Assembly (NCBI GenBank): GCA_030426905.1
Contig: JAUHXQ010000001.1
Span: 310,001-374,000 of the forward strand
Length of the DNA stretch: 64,000 nucleotides
Direction of reading: 5' to 3'
DNA from: Alphaproteobacteria bacterium
GTDB taxonomy: Bacteria > Pseudomonadota > Alphaproteobacteria > Rickettsiales > JABSSG01
Made by a program: the position numbers and the translations under genes. Positions 26,603-35,965 of this stretch are shown here, in pieces (position 1 is the first letter of the stretch; the number at the start of each line of letters is the position of its first letter). The notes below the pieces were generated by a model. It was not told where the DNA came from, made no database searches, and was given only the letters and a program-made list of their open reading frames with translations.

Positions 26603-27037
26603 ATGTTAGATGAATTAATAGGACTAGATGCTGAGGATAAAATTCAATGTGAGCCAAATTTATATAAAAATTTAAGTGAAGCATACTTGGCTACGGATGC
26701 AGAAAGAGAAAAAATGCAAAAGTATTACCCTAGTGAATTGTTAGGGATAGATGAGCAAGAAGTAATACGAGAGGATCTATTTACAAGAGATACTGAGCTT
26801 TCTGAAGATGATCAAAAGATTCTTCAGAGTTATTTAGAGAATTTCATTAGTCTTGCAAGAGCAGACAATACATGTGATACAGTAGGAGTTAATTATATAT
26901 TAAAATTTTTTAATATAAGGTGCAGTCAAGCTATTACTCCTAACAATATAGACGCTGGTAAAGAGCTCTTAATTTATCTAACTGAGTTAGATGCAAAAAT
27001 CGTTAAAGAAGCTTATAAACAGTCCAAGTGTATTTAG
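26603..27037 (+). CDS. Small acidic hypothetical protein, first gene of the PLC operon
   Basis: I do not recognise this 144-residue protein. It is acidic, alpha-helical in character and has no signal peptide or membrane segment. The start is well supported: a perfect AGGAGG (26592-26597) lies five bases before ATG 26603; an in-frame GTG at 26597 overlaps that site and is not credible. The PLC-like gene follows after 3 bp, then a LuxR-type gene after 6 bp, so this is the first of three cotranscribed genes. Size, acidity and position recall secretion chaperones or inhibitors encoded beside an effector, but that is only a position-based guess. Confidence 0.7.
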   Translation: MLDELIGLDAEDKIQCEPNLYKNLSEAYLATDAEREKMQKYYPSELLGIDEQEVIREDLFTRDTELSEDDQKILQSYLENFISLARADNTCDTVGVNYILKFFNIRCSQAITPNNIDAGKELLIYLTELDAKIVKEAYKQSKCI

Positions 27038-27040
27038 ACG

Positions 27041-28408
27041 ATGTCTCTCTATGACTACCTAGCAGGAGTAGCTGATACTTATCCAGATTCTATGCTTTAT
27101 AGAGACGCTGTCTTCTTGACTGCTCATAACGCTTTTGCGAATACTGAAGATGGTTGGAAAGTTTCACAACAAAGTTTTAATATAACTAACTTGTTTGACT
27201 ATGGGGCAAGAAGCTTTGCAATTGATTTGCATTATCATCAAGGTGAAATTTCTTTATGTCATGAGATTAAAGGGCAAACAGATCCAACAAAAAGTTGTTC
27301 TCTTTCTAAGGCGCTTAGAGGGTTCAAAGATCCTGTAATGTTAGAAGATTGGTTAACTGACTGTAAATTAATATTAGAGAAAGCTCCAAAGGACATTGTT
27401 ACTCTGCATTTAGAATCATACGTTCCAGCTCATGAAGTTAAAATACTTTTTGATAAAGTTGATATTACAAAATATCTTTTAAAACAAGATCCTAATCAAG
27501 CAATAACTTTAGGTGAGATGAGAAAGCAAGATACAAGGCTAGTGGTATTTAGCGATTATGCATACAATAGATATTCAAGCATAGTTAATGGAATATTTCC
27601 TACTAAGCTATATAAAGAGACTAAATTTGATATAAATAACATCAAAGAAACTGATGCATGTGAGTTTAGGCGCGATTATAGGGCACATTATGAAAATAAA
27701 AATATATATCTTTCTGTATTCAACCATTTTCCTTCTTTTTCTACTACAAAAAATTATGATGACGATGTGAATAATTATGGTTTCATTATTTCCCACTTAG
27801 AAAGGTGTATATTAAAGCTTAATAGAGTGCCTAATTTTTTAATGCTTGATTTTATTGAAGTAGGAAGAGGATTTTCTAACAAAGGAGCACTCGATCTTAT
27901 AATAAAATTAAATCATTTAAATATATCAAATGTTAATCTAATAAATCAGCTACCTTTGCAGGGCTCTGTTATGAGTGCAATAGATTCTCAAACTCCACTT
28001 CAAGGTAATGAAGTAAGAGATGTCTTGATAGGTGCAGTACAATCTATAATTTCAATCTTAAAAAAATCAGAAATATGTGAAATGTTTGTTTTAAGCGCTA
28101 TTGATTATTCTATGTATAGTTATCATCAAAAATTAAGCAATTTTTTTTCTCCTGGCAGTAAAATGCATTATGCATGCATACAACATTCGCGTTCTTTTTT
28201 ACCTATTTTCCCACACTTAGCTACAGAGTCATTAGTCGCATATAAAGCATATCATATAAGTAGCACATTTTTTGAAGTATCACTAGTAGGGTTAATGTGT
28301 GCTTCTCCTGTATTTGCTAAGTTTAATAATTATAAGATAACACATTACAGGTGCCACTTTATAATACCATCTTATGTAGCTTATTTAGTAAGCAGATACT
28401 ATTTTTAG
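27041..28408 (+). CDS. PLC-like phosphodiesterase (PI-PLC X-domain type)
   Basis: The 455-residue protein resembles the TIM-barrel phosphatidylinositol phospholipase C superfamily. FLTAHNAF supplies the first catalytic histidine (His29), YGARSFAIDLHYHQG the next barrel strand with an acidic residue, and ISLCHE the second histidine (His74). Further barrel segments follow (DIVTLHLESY, RLVVFSDY, PNFLMLDFIEVGRG). The C-terminal quarter is hydrophobic (about 395-455) and may insert in membranes. No N-terminal signal peptide is present. Members cut phosphoinositides or related lipids; in an intracellular bacterium a host-membrane target is plausible. It lies between a small acidic protein gene and a LuxR-type gene. 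Confidence 0.75.
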   Translation: MSLYDYLAGVADTYPDSMLYRDAVFLTAHNAFANTEDGWKVSQQSFNITNLFDYGARSFAIDLHYHQGEISLCHEIKGQTDPTKSCSLSKALRGFKDPVMLEDWLTDCKLILEKAPKDIVTLHLESYVPAHEVKILFDKVDITKYLLKQDPNQAITLGEMRKQDTRLVVFSDYAYNRYSSIVNGIFPTKLYKETKFDINNIKETDACEFRRDYRAHYENKNIYLSVFNHFPSFSTTKNYDDDVNNYGFIISHLERCILKLNRVPNFLMLDFIEVGRGFSNKGALDLIIKLNHLNISNVNLINQLPLQGSVMSAIDSQTPLQGNEVRDVLIGAVQSIISILKKSEICEMFVLSAIDYSMYSYHQKLSNFFSPGSKMHYACIQHSRSFLPIFPHLATESLVAYKAYHISSTFFEVSLVGLMCASPVFAKFNNYKITHYRCHFIIPSYVAYLVSRYYF

Positions 28409-28414
28409 GTAATT

Positions 28415-29206
28415 ATGTATAGCTCTATTTTATACTCAAGTTCCAAGCTTAAATTGATGCAGGAAGTGTGTAATCCACTCATATCTCATCTAGGGATAGA
28501 TCATATTTGCTATCTTAGAATCTTTAATAATTGTTCTTATTTATTACTAACAAATGATTCTGTTAGCTTTATTAAAAATTTTGTAGAATATTCTTATTAT
28601 AGCAAAGTTTCACTCGATTCTTATAACAAAGCATCTAATAATAATGATTATTATTTTTTTTGGCCAGAAGATAGCTGTGATAAATTTTACTCTTTTATTA
28701 ACAATAAGTGTTTTATCAATAATGGATTATCTATTAGGTCAAAAAGAAACGATTATGTTGAAACTTTAAATTTTGCATTTAAATACAGAAATTCTTTTAA
28801 CAAGTATAATTTTTTTCTAAATTCTATTGAAAAAATCAAGATATTTAAAAAACACTTCTATAATAATCTTGAGGTCATGATACATGATTTAGAGAGAAGA
28901 AACTTAGCTACTTTTAAAGTTAAGTTTAATTTTAATCTGCAGAGAAATAACAATTTTACATATGATTTATTTTCATCTAAAAATATAAAAGAACTTCCCT
29001 ATAATCCAAAATTATCAAATAGAGAATACCAATGTGTCAGTTTAATAAGGCAAGGTATTTTAGAAAATAAGAAAATTGCAGAACACATGAATATATCGCC
29101 AAGAACAGTAGAGAATTATGTAAATAATTTAAAGGTAAAACTCAGATGCAACTATAAGTCTGAGTTAGTAGAAAAAATTATAAATACTTCAAAAATTATA
29201 CTTTAA
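28415..29206 (+). CDS. LuxR-type helix-turn-helix transcriptional regulator
   Basis: The 263-residue protein ends in a LuxR/FixJ-type HTH (about residues 199-255, KLSNREYQCVSLI then KKIAEHMNISPRTVENYVNNL). The N-terminal part (about 10-130, starting LMQEVCNPLISHLGIDHICYLRI) looks like a ligand-sensing alpha/beta domain and is clearly homologous to the same region of the gene at 45172-46002. It is the last gene of the operon with the PLC-like protein (6-bp gap) and may control it. No receiver domain is present, so it is not a classical response regulator. Confidence 0.87.
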   Translation: MYSSILYSSSKLKLMQEVCNPLISHLGIDHICYLRIFNNCSYLLLTNDSVSFIKNFVEYSYYSKVSLDSYNKASNNNDYYFFWPEDSCDKFYSFINNKCFINNGLSIRSKRNDYVETLNFAFKYRNSFNKYNFFLNSIEKIKIFKKHFYNNLEVMIHDLERRNLATFKVKFNFNLQRNNNFTYDLFSSKNIKELPYNPKLSNREYQCVSLIRQGILENKKIAEHMNISPRTVENYVNNLKVKLRCNYKSELVEKIINTSKIIL

Positions 29207-29244
29207 ATTCTGCAAATATTTGAAGCTAGCTATAAAATAGATCT

Positions 29245-30468
29245 TTATAAGTTACAAGAGTTATAGTTATAACTGTTAATCAAAGCCTCTACTCCTGGCA
29301 AATTTTGATTTTCTATCCACTTAAGGAAAGCTCCGCCACCAGTAGAAATATAAGTAAAATTATTACTTAAGCCTGAAGTATTAATTGCAGATACTACATC
29401 CCCGCCTCCTGCAATGCTAATCAATCCCTGATTCAAGGTAGCAGAAGAAATGGCTCTTGAAATAGTGATAGTGCCAAGATCAAATGGTTTATGCTCAAAA
29501 GCACCTAAAGGTCCATTCCAAATTACAGTTTTCACTTCATCTAATTTAAAAATAATTCCAGCTAAAAATTTTGGTCCTATATCTAGTATCATTTCATCAC
29601 TTGAGACATTTTGAGGCAGTTTTACTTTATACAAAATATTATGTAAACCTTTGGCGGTTATTATGTCTGAGGGCAGGATTATTTGGCAATTATATTGTTT
29701 TGCCTTATCTAAAATAGATAAGGCGACATCTATAAAATCATTTTCACATAAAGACTTACCAATGTTATATCCTTGTGCTTTTAGAAAAGTATTAGCCATT
29801 GCTCCACCAATAACCAGATAATCTGTTTTTTCTATCAATGAGTTCAGCATTTTTATTTTTTGTGAAACCTTTGCTCCGCCAGTAATAGACATAACTTTCC
29901 GCGCTGGGGAAATCAGGTATTTTTCAAGACTGGCTAATTCTTCATATAGAAGAAGTCCTGCAACACTAGGTAGTAAGCGAGGTAACAAAACGATAGAGGA
30001 GTGTTCTCTGTGCGAGCAAGAAAATGCTTCATTTACGTATATATCAGCTAATTCAGAGATTTTTTTTGCAAAATCTATGTCATTGCTTTCTTCTCCAGGA
30101 TGGAATCTTAAATTTTCTACTAGTAAAATATCTCCAGATTTTAATTGGCTAGCTTTAACCTTAGTAGATTCTGCAAAAATATTTAAACTGAATTGTACTT
30201 GTGCTTCAGGTAGTAGCTTGCTAATTTCATCAACTAATGGAGACAAAGACATGTCAATTACGAATTTTCCTTTTGGCTGCCCGTAGTGAGAAACTAGAAT
30301 AATTTTAGCATTATTTTCTATTAAATAACGTAATGTAGGTATAATTCTTTGAAGTCTAGTTAAATCAGTGATTTTGCCATGAACTATCGGTAAGTTTAAA
30401 TCTGCTCTAACAAGAACTGTTTTATTATTAAGATTGATATCTTTTACTGTTTTAATATTTTTTAGCAT
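29245..30468 (-). CDS. pgk: Phosphoglycerate kinase
   Basis: Pgk interconverts 1,3-bisphosphoglycerate and 3-phosphoglycerate. The 407-residue protein has the N-terminal substrate motif VLVRADLNLPIVHGKITD, the KVSQKIKMLNSLIEK lysine-rich segment, and the C-terminal nucleotide segments WNGPLGAFE and ISTGGGAFLKW. It overlaps gap by 17 bp on the same strand, and the two enzymes catalyse consecutive steps. In Rickettsiales lacking hexokinase these enzymes usually run toward triose phosphates (gluconeogenic direction). Confidence 0.97.
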   Translation of the reverse strand: MLKNIKTVKDINLNNKTVLVRADLNLPIVHGKITDLTRLQRIIPTLRYLIENNAKIILVSHYGQPKGKFVIDMSLSPLVDEISKLLPEAQVQFSLNIFAESTKVKASQLKSGDILLVENLRFHPGEESNDIDFAKKISELADIYVNEAFSCSHREHSSIVLLPRLLPSVAGLLLYEELASLEKYLISPARKVMSITGGAKVSQKIKMLNSLIEKTDYLVIGGAMANTFLKAQGYNIGKSLCENDFIDVALSILDKAKQYNCQIILPSDIITAKGLHNILYKVKLPQNVSSDEMILDIGPKFLAGIIFKLDEVKTVIWNGPLGAFEHKPFDLGTITISRAISSATLNQGLISIAGGGDVVSAINTSGLSNNFTYISTGGGAFLKWIENQNLPGVEALINSYNYNSCNL

Positions 30469-31480
30469 TGCTTTTTTTTAGTTTTACTAAAAGTTGAGCT
30501 ACATCTAGCATACGATTGGCAAAGCCCCATTCATTATCGTACCAAGATAGCACTCTAACAAAATTAGAATTGACTACTTGAGTTTCAAAAGGATCAAAAA
30601 TACTACTGCTGGAATCGTGATTAAAATCTATTGAGACTAATTTGTGAGGTGCAACAGATATGATACCTAATAAATTTTTTGTAGCACTGTCAGAAACGAT
30701 ATTATTAATTTCTGCAGTTGAAGTAGCATTTTGGGATAAAAATGATAAATCAACAATTGATACGTTAGGAACAGGTACTCTTATTGCTGATCCAGATAAT
30801 CTGCCCTGAAGTTCAGGAATGACTATACCTATAGATTTTGCAGCTCCTGTTGATGTAGGAATCATGGATAAGCTGCAAGATCGAGCTCTTCTAATGTCTT
30901 TATGGCTATTATCAAGTATATTCTGATCATTAGTATAAGCATGAATCGTAGTCATATAACCAGACTTGATGCCTACTGTGTGGTGCAATAATTTTGCAAT
31001 TGGAGCAAGTGCGTTAGTGGTGCATGATCCTATTGATATTATTTTATGATCTTCTTTTAGCAGGCTATCATTTACTCCGCATACGATTGTAGCGTCTGCA
31101 TCGTCGCTCGGAGCTGAAATAATTACGTGATTTACAGTGCCTTGTATGTGTTTTGATGCAGTATTTTTCGACTTAAATTTTCCTGTGCACTCAAATACTA
31201 TTTCTACCCCTTTCTTTGACCAAGGAATTTTTTCTGGATTTCTTTCATTAAAAACTGTAATAGATTGTGTTCCTATATTAAGGCTATTATTTTTGATGGT
31301 AACATCGCAGCCTAATTTCCCATGCACTGAATCATATTGTAGTAATAAGGCGTAATCTTCAAGAGAAGCAGAACCATTTGCTGCAACTATATCTACATTT
31401 TCAATTTTTTTTTCGACAACAGCTCTGATTACTGCTCTTCCTATTCTTCCTAAGCCGTTTATTGCTATCTTGACTGACAT
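30452..31480 (-). CDS. gap: Glyceraldehyde-3-phosphate dehydrogenase
   Basis: The 342-residue protein has the NAD-binding INGLGRIGRAVIRAV, the catalytic SCTTNALAPIAKLLH with its active-site cysteine, and the C-terminal SWYDNEWGFANRML signature. It is the first gene of a gap-pgk pair that overlaps by 17 bp. Genus Rickettsia lacks this enzyme, while Anaplasmataceae and Midichloriaceae keep it, which helps to place the organism. Confidence 0.97.
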   Translation of the reverse strand: MSVKIAINGLGRIGRAVIRAVVEKKIENVDIVAANGSASLEDYALLLQYDSVHGKLGCDVTIKNNSLNIGTQSITVFNERNPEKIPWSKKGVEIVFECTGKFKSKNTASKHIQGTVNHVIISAPSDDADATIVCGVNDSLLKEDHKIISIGSCTTNALAPIAKLLHHTVGIKSGYMTTIHAYTNDQNILDNSHKDIRRARSCSLSMIPTSTGAAKSIGIVIPELQGRLSGSAIRVPVPNVSIVDLSFLSQNATSTAEINNIVSDSATKNLLGIISVAPHKLVSIDFNHDSSSSIFDPFETQVVNSNFVRVLSWYDNEWGFANRMLDVAQLLVKLKKSNAKKY

Positions 31481-31549
31481 TCGCTTTCTTACTATAAAAA
31501 TTATTGTAAATAATATAGTATATAAAAAACTCTATTACAACACTAGGAG

Positions 31550-32395
31550 GTGAATATTAATAGAATCTTAAACATACTGAAACTGTCTTTTCACTCGCGT
31601 GAGTTTTATAAGGATATATATTATAATTTGTCAGGTACAAAAATCTTTTATCTAATTGTGGTTTTAGCAATTACCAACCTTACCTTTGTTGTACCGATCT
31701 ATAATTTTTTTTATCATACCCTTAACCAGCATTCTCAAAATGAGAATAGCGTAGAGTATATATTAGAGCAATTGCCTAAAATGAGCTTTAAGGGTGGGTT
31801 GCTTTCTATAGAACAAGAAAGTCCATTTTTTGTATATTCGCAAGAGAATAATAAAAAAATAATAGTTATAGACCTTAAAGCGCAACCTGAAAAATATATG
31901 CAATCTCAGATACCAATTTTTGTAAGCAGAAGAGGAGTTTTTACATTAGTTAATGAGAAATTTTATCAGCAGATTTTGAATTTTGATAATTTATTTGCTA
32001 AGGATACAATAATTACTAACGAATTTTTTATTGACAAAGTAAAGTTAATAAAGTCTCAGTTATTTTTCTTAATTTTTGGATTATTCTATCCAATGACAGT
32101 TATGTTTAGAGCAACGTTTATTGCTATTAATATTTTTATTTTTACATTGCTAGGTAAATTTTATGGAAGAATTACTTCAAACAGCTTACAGATAAAATCG
32201 TTATATAGAGTAGGTGTGTTTGCGATGCTCCCTCCTCTAGTTATCGACTCAATCTTAAATATTTATTTTTATATTACTCGGTCTTATTTTGAGGGATTAC
32301 AAGTTATTTTACATTCTCCTATAAAAATGAATGCAATATTTATAATATCACTATCATATTTTTATTTTGCGCTAAAAAGCTGCGTAAAAAAATAA
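31550..32395 (+). CDS. DUF1189 family membrane protein
   Basis: The protein of about 280 residues has the DUF1189 layout: an N-terminal LKLSFHSREFYKDIYYN segment, a first membrane helix (FYLIVVLAITNLTFVVPIYNF), a long periplasmic-like part, and four C-terminal membrane helices. Function of the family is unknown. The GTG at 31550 gives the longest start, but AGGAGG at 31545-31550 overlaps it; the same site is ideally placed five bases before an in-frame ATT at 31556, so initiation at ATT is likely. It is divergent from gap (69-bp gap). Confidence 0.82.
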   Translation: MNINRILNILKLSFHSREFYKDIYYNLSGTKIFYLIVVLAITNLTFVVPIYNFFYHTLNQHSQNENSVEYILEQLPKMSFKGGLLSIEQESPFFVYSQENNKKIIVIDLKAQPEKYMQSQIPIFVSRRGVFTLVNEKFYQQILNFDNLFAKDTIITNEFFIDKVKLIKSQLFFLIFGLFYPMTVMFRATFIAINIFIFTLLGKFYGRITSNSLQIKSLYRVGVFAMLPPLVIDSILNIYFYITRSYFEGLQVILHSPIKMNAIFIISLSYFYFALKSCVKK

Positions 32396-32492
32396 GTATT
32401 GATGGTTTTTTGAAAATCTTCTAACAATAGTTTACAGTTTATAAAAAATCAATATAATTGAAACGTATTAGCATTACTTTACTACGAGACCT

Positions 32493-33848
32493 ATGAAAAA
32501 ACTGATAACCACATTATTAACATTAAGTTTTATACTAAGTTCTAACGGAGAAAATTTACATGAGGTTTTAGCCCATACTTACAGTACTAATGCAAAACTA
32601 AATGCTGCTCGTGAAGAATTAAAAGCAACTGATGAAAGGATAATGCAGGCCTTATCAAGGTGGTTACCTAGAATTACGGCAGAAAGGTCTAAGCAATATG
32701 TTGATCAAAAGCGTTTTGAGGGGAATCAAGTGCCGCGTACTGGTGATGGCACTGTAGATAGCTTGAATATATCTCAGAATCTCTTCAGAGGAGGAAGCGA
32801 TATAGCGTCCATGAAGGCAGCGCAATATACTATAGAGCAAATGAGAGCGACGTTAATATCTAGAGAGCAAGAAGCTTTGCTTACTGCTATAGAAGCGTAT
32901 ATGAAGGTATTGCAAAGTCAAGAAGCATACTTAATGTCTCAAGAAAGAGAGAAACATTCTCAAGTTTATTTAGCTGCAATTACAAAAAGATTCCAAGTGG
33001 GTCAAACTACCAAAACAGATGTTGCTCAAGCTGAGGCTAGTTATTCTGCAGCAATTGCTGCCCGTGTTAAAGCCTATAGTGATTATAAAAATATTAGCGC
33101 TTCATTTCAAAAAATAACAAATTTAGAGCCTAAAAATCTTTCTATTCCTCAAGATAACTTGAATTTACCTAAAGCTTTAGATGAAGTTACTAATATATCT
33201 CTAAGAAAAAATCCTGGATTAATAGCAGCGAAAAGCAGATATGAAGCAAATAACAGTGCTATAGGAACGAAGCTTGCAGGTATTTTGCCTTCTCTGGACT
33301 TTCAATACTCAATTACTAATAACAGCAAGGCTAGGGATTTAGTCCCAGTGGAAACCACTCCTAAGTTAAGTAAAACTACTGTGATTTCTCTTAAAATTCC
33401 ATTATTTGATGGGGGTAATAATTGGTCTGAGTTAAGGCAGTCGAAAAGAGCGGCTAAACAAGCTGGTTACGAGCTAAATAACACAAGAAATGAAACTATA
33501 GAAAAAGCTGTACAAACGTGGCAAGAAGCTAATGCTGCTAAAGCTGTTTATCATTCAAGACAAGGGGAAGTAAGAGCTGCAAGAGTTGCATATGATGGGG
33601 TGTTAGCAGAAGAAAGAGCGGGACTTAGAGATGTAACAGATGTTATTAGTATAAGAAACAAATATTTCGATGCTGTTAACCAGCTTCTTATTTCTCGCTC
33701 CGAGTACTATGTAAAACTTTACTCCTTAAAAGCGCAAATAGGAGAATGTACAGCACAAGATTTGGGATTGAAGGTTACACTATACGATCCATTTAAAAAT
33801 TATAAAAATATTAGATGGCAACTCATAGGAGCTTATACAGGTGACTAA
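32493..33848 (+). CDS. tolC: TolC-family outer-membrane efflux/secretion channel protein
   Basis: The 451-residue protein has an N-terminal signal sequence (about residues 1-20) and the two-fold helical-hairpin repeat of TolC: LHEVLAHTYSTNAKLNAAREELKATDE, ALLTAIEAYMKVLQSQE with RFQVGQTTKTDVAQAEA, then the second set ending GVLAEERAGLRDVTDVISIRN. It would form the outer-membrane tunnel of a tripartite exporter or type I system. The next gene (DUF2497) overlaps by 8 bp. Confidence 0.94.
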   Translation: MKKLITTLLTLSFILSSNGENLHEVLAHTYSTNAKLNAAREELKATDERIMQALSRWLPRITAERSKQYVDQKRFEGNQVPRTGDGTVDSLNISQNLFRGGSDIASMKAAQYTIEQMRATLISREQEALLTAIEAYMKVLQSQEAYLMSQEREKHSQVYLAAITKRFQVGQTTKTDVAQAEASYSAAIAARVKAYSDYKNISASFQKITNLEPKNLSIPQDNLNLPKALDEVTNISLRKNPGLIAAKSRYEANNSAIGTKLAGILPSLDFQYSITNNSKARDLVPVETTPKLSKTTVISLKIPLFDGGNNWSELRQSKRAAKQAGYELNNTRNETIEKAVQTWQEANAAKAVYHSRQGEVRAARVAYDGVLAEERAGLRDVTDVISIRNKYFDAVNQLLISRSEYYVKLYSLKAQIGECTAQDLGLKVTLYDPFKNYKNIRWQLIGAYTGD

Positions 33849-34254
33849 GGAAATTAATTTTGAGAAAAGTTCTTGTAATCAAGAGCAGCCCTTGGATAAA
33901 GTTCTAGCTAATATTAAAAATGCAATTGAAAATCAAAACTCAATTCGGGATTCATTACTAGGCCAAAAAAATGATATAATCGAATTAACAAACATTGTTA
34001 GTAATGAAAAAAAAGATGAGTCTATTATAAGCAAAAAAACTAGCTCTGCTGTGTCCCAGCATCTACAAAATTTAGCGGAGCAGATTCTTAAAATTAATAA
34101 AAATAACCGCATTTTATCTGATAAAGAAATAAAAGAAGTTTTTAAAGAGGTATTAAAACCCTATTTAAAATCTTGGCTAGATAATAATTTGACAAAAATA
34201 GTTAAAGAAATTGTTGATAAAGAAATAAAACTACTACTTACAAAAAACAGATGA
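33841..34254 (+). CDS. DUF2497 / PopZ-like polar-organising protein
   Basis: The 137-residue protein has an acidic, low-complexity N-terminus and the conserved C-terminal helices of DUF2497 (EVFKEVLKPYLKSWLDNNLTKIVKEIVDKEI, shown in pieces: EVLKPYLKSWLDNNL then KIVKEIVDKEI). In Caulobacter the PopZ protein of this family forms polar scaffolds that anchor the chromosome origin. The start is GTG at 33841, within the tolC 3' end. The tolC-DUF2497 order is conserved in Rickettsiales; valS, which often follows, is replaced here by an ankyrin gene. Confidence 0.82.
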   Translation: MTKEINFEKSSCNQEQPLDKVLANIKNAIENQNSIRDSLLGQKNDIIELTNIVSNEKKDESIISKKTSSAVSQHLQNLAEQILKINKNNRILSDKEIKEVFKEVLKPYLKSWLDNNLTKIVKEIVDKEIKLLLTKNR

Positions 34255-34298
34255 ATGTGATAACATTATCATTATAGGTCATCGATCACAATTGCAAT

Positions 34299-35156
34299 AT
34301 GCTAAAGCCATCTATATTTTTTATTATTATAAATTTATGCACATTTTCTTACGCATTAAGTGAGGGTTCTACAAGACATAGTGCAGCTAACTCTAGTGTG
34401 GCTAATCCTCCTGTAGCTATAGGTACTCCTTTAAATAAAAAATTATCGACTGAAAAAACAAGAAAAAATGTGCCTGCTTACTCTATATTTAGAGGAAACA
34501 ATGAAAAATATATATATTTCTTACAAGAGCTAGTAAGCTTTACTCAAACTCAAGATGGAAATTTATACGATTACATAGATCCAACAGTATCGGGTTTTGT
34601 TCCTATTGATCCTCAGCTTTTCGAAAAGATCATGATGCTAAAACATTTAGATAAGAGCGAAAAAGAGCGTATAGCTTTGAATAAGATAGATAAATTCCTT
34701 ACTGAAAATTATAAGACGCAAACCTTACCCGCTAAAGTTTATGATGGTACAGATTTACCTAAACCATTTTACTTGAAAGACCTTAAAAAATGGACATTTG
34801 ATTGCGTAAAAAGGGGGGACATCAATGCGCTTAGAGCATTTTTAGATAACTATAACCTCTTAAAAATCAAAGATGATGAGGGGTATAACTTAATTGCGTA
34901 TGCTGTGATGTATAATCAATATGATATTATTGAATTGCTTATTAAGAGAAAAATTAATATCAATGAAATAAATAAATATGGAGCTTCTCCGCTTACTATA
35001 GCAGCACGGAACAATAATTTGCACGCAGTAAAGCTACTTACTCAAAATCATTGTAAAATCCATCACCGAGATCAATTTGGTAACACTCCTATTGACTATG
35101 CATTAATCAATAATAACCAAGAGATGTACAGGTATTTGTTAGATCGTAGAAAATAA
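34299..35156 (+). CDS. Ankyrin-repeat protein with signal peptide
   Basis: The 285-residue protein begins with a hydrophobic signal peptide (PSIFFIIINLCTFSYA, cut near residue 20) and ends with three ankyrin repeats (about residues 190-285: DEGYNLIAYAVMYNQYDIIE, KYGASPLTIAARNNNLHAVK, QFGNTPIDYALINNNQEMYR). The middle has no recognised domain. Ankyrin proteins of Rickettsiales often target host proteins; the Sec-type leader suggests export to the periplasm or beyond. It lies between DUF2497 and trmD with 44-bp and 8-bp gaps on the same strand. Confidence 0.83.
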   Translation: MLKPSIFFIIINLCTFSYALSEGSTRHSAANSSVANPPVAIGTPLNKKLSTEKTRKNVPAYSIFRGNNEKYIYFLQELVSFTQTQDGNLYDYIDPTVSGFVPIDPQLFEKIMMLKHLDKSEKERIALNKIDKFLTENYKTQTLPAKVYDGTDLPKPFYLKDLKKWTFDCVKRGDINALRAFLDNYNLLKIKDDEGYNLIAYAVMYNQYDIIELLIKRKININEINKYGASPLTIAARNNNLHAVKLLTQNHCKIHHRDQFGNTPIDYALINNNQEMYRYLLDRRK

Positions 35157-35164
35157 TTTTGTCT

Positions 35165-35893
35165 ATGACTAGTAAATTTTCTGTTAAAATTTTAACGCTT
35201 TTCCCAGAATTATTTCCAGGTCCTTTAGGAGCTTCTGTAATTGGAAGTGCATTAAAGAAAAATTTTTGGTCTATAGAAGTAATTAACATAAGAGATTTTG
35301 CTTTAACAAAACATCGTACTGTTGATTCTCCTCCAATAGGAGGAGGTGGTGGAATGTTAATCAGAGCAGATGTTTTAGGGAATGCTATTGACAGCGTTAT
35401 ACAAAAAGTTAACGATAAAAATTATTCATTATTTTATCTTTCTCCTAGAGGTAAGGTTTTCGATCAAAAACAAGCTCATCAAATTTTACAACTACAAAAC
35501 ATCATCTTAATATGTGGTAGATTCGAGGGAATTGATCAACGAATAATAGATTATTATAATATTTCAGAGATCAGTATAGGAAATTATGTGCTTACTGGCG
35601 GAGAAATAGCTGCGTATACAGTTATAGATGCATGTGTAAGGTTAATTCCAGGGGTGCTTGGGAGTAAAATTTCTTTAAATTATGAAAGTTTTAGTCAGGA
35701 CCATGAGCTTGAAAGTTTGGTTGAATATCCCCAATATACAAAGCCAAATGAATGGAGAAACTACAAAGTGCCTCAAATTATCTTAAGTGGTAATCATGCA
35801 GAGATTAGTAAGTGGAAGTTAGAGCAATCTAAGGAGGTTACAAAAAAGTTGCGACCGGATTTGTGGGAAAAATATCAGAGAAATCAAAAATAA
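35165..35893 (+). CDS. trmD: tRNA (guanine37-N1)-methyltransferase
   Basis: TrmD makes m1G37 in tRNAs to prevent frameshifting. The 242-residue SPOUT-fold enzyme has KILTLFPELFPGPLGASVIG at the start, the knot segments LSPRGKVFDQ and ICGRFEGIDQR, and the SAM-binding YVLTGGEIAAY. I start at ATG 35165; an in-frame TTG at 35159 adds two residues. A strong terminator lies about 75 bp after the stop. Confidence 0.96.
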   Translation: MTSKFSVKILTLFPELFPGPLGASVIGSALKKNFWSIEVINIRDFALTKHRTVDSPPIGGGGGMLIRADVLGNAIDSVIQKVNDKNYSLFYLSPRGKVFDQKQAHQILQLQNIILICGRFEGIDQRIIDYYNISEISIGNYVLTGGEIAAYTVIDACVRLIPGVLGSKISLNYESFSQDHELESLVEYPQYTKPNEWRNYKVPQIILSGNHAEISKWKLEQSKEVTKKLRPDLWEKYQRNQK

Positions 35894-35965
35894 AATGTCA
35901 ATCTAGAAATAAGAGATTGTGATAATGACGCGTAAGAAAAATAAATAAAAAGAGTTGGCTTCAAA

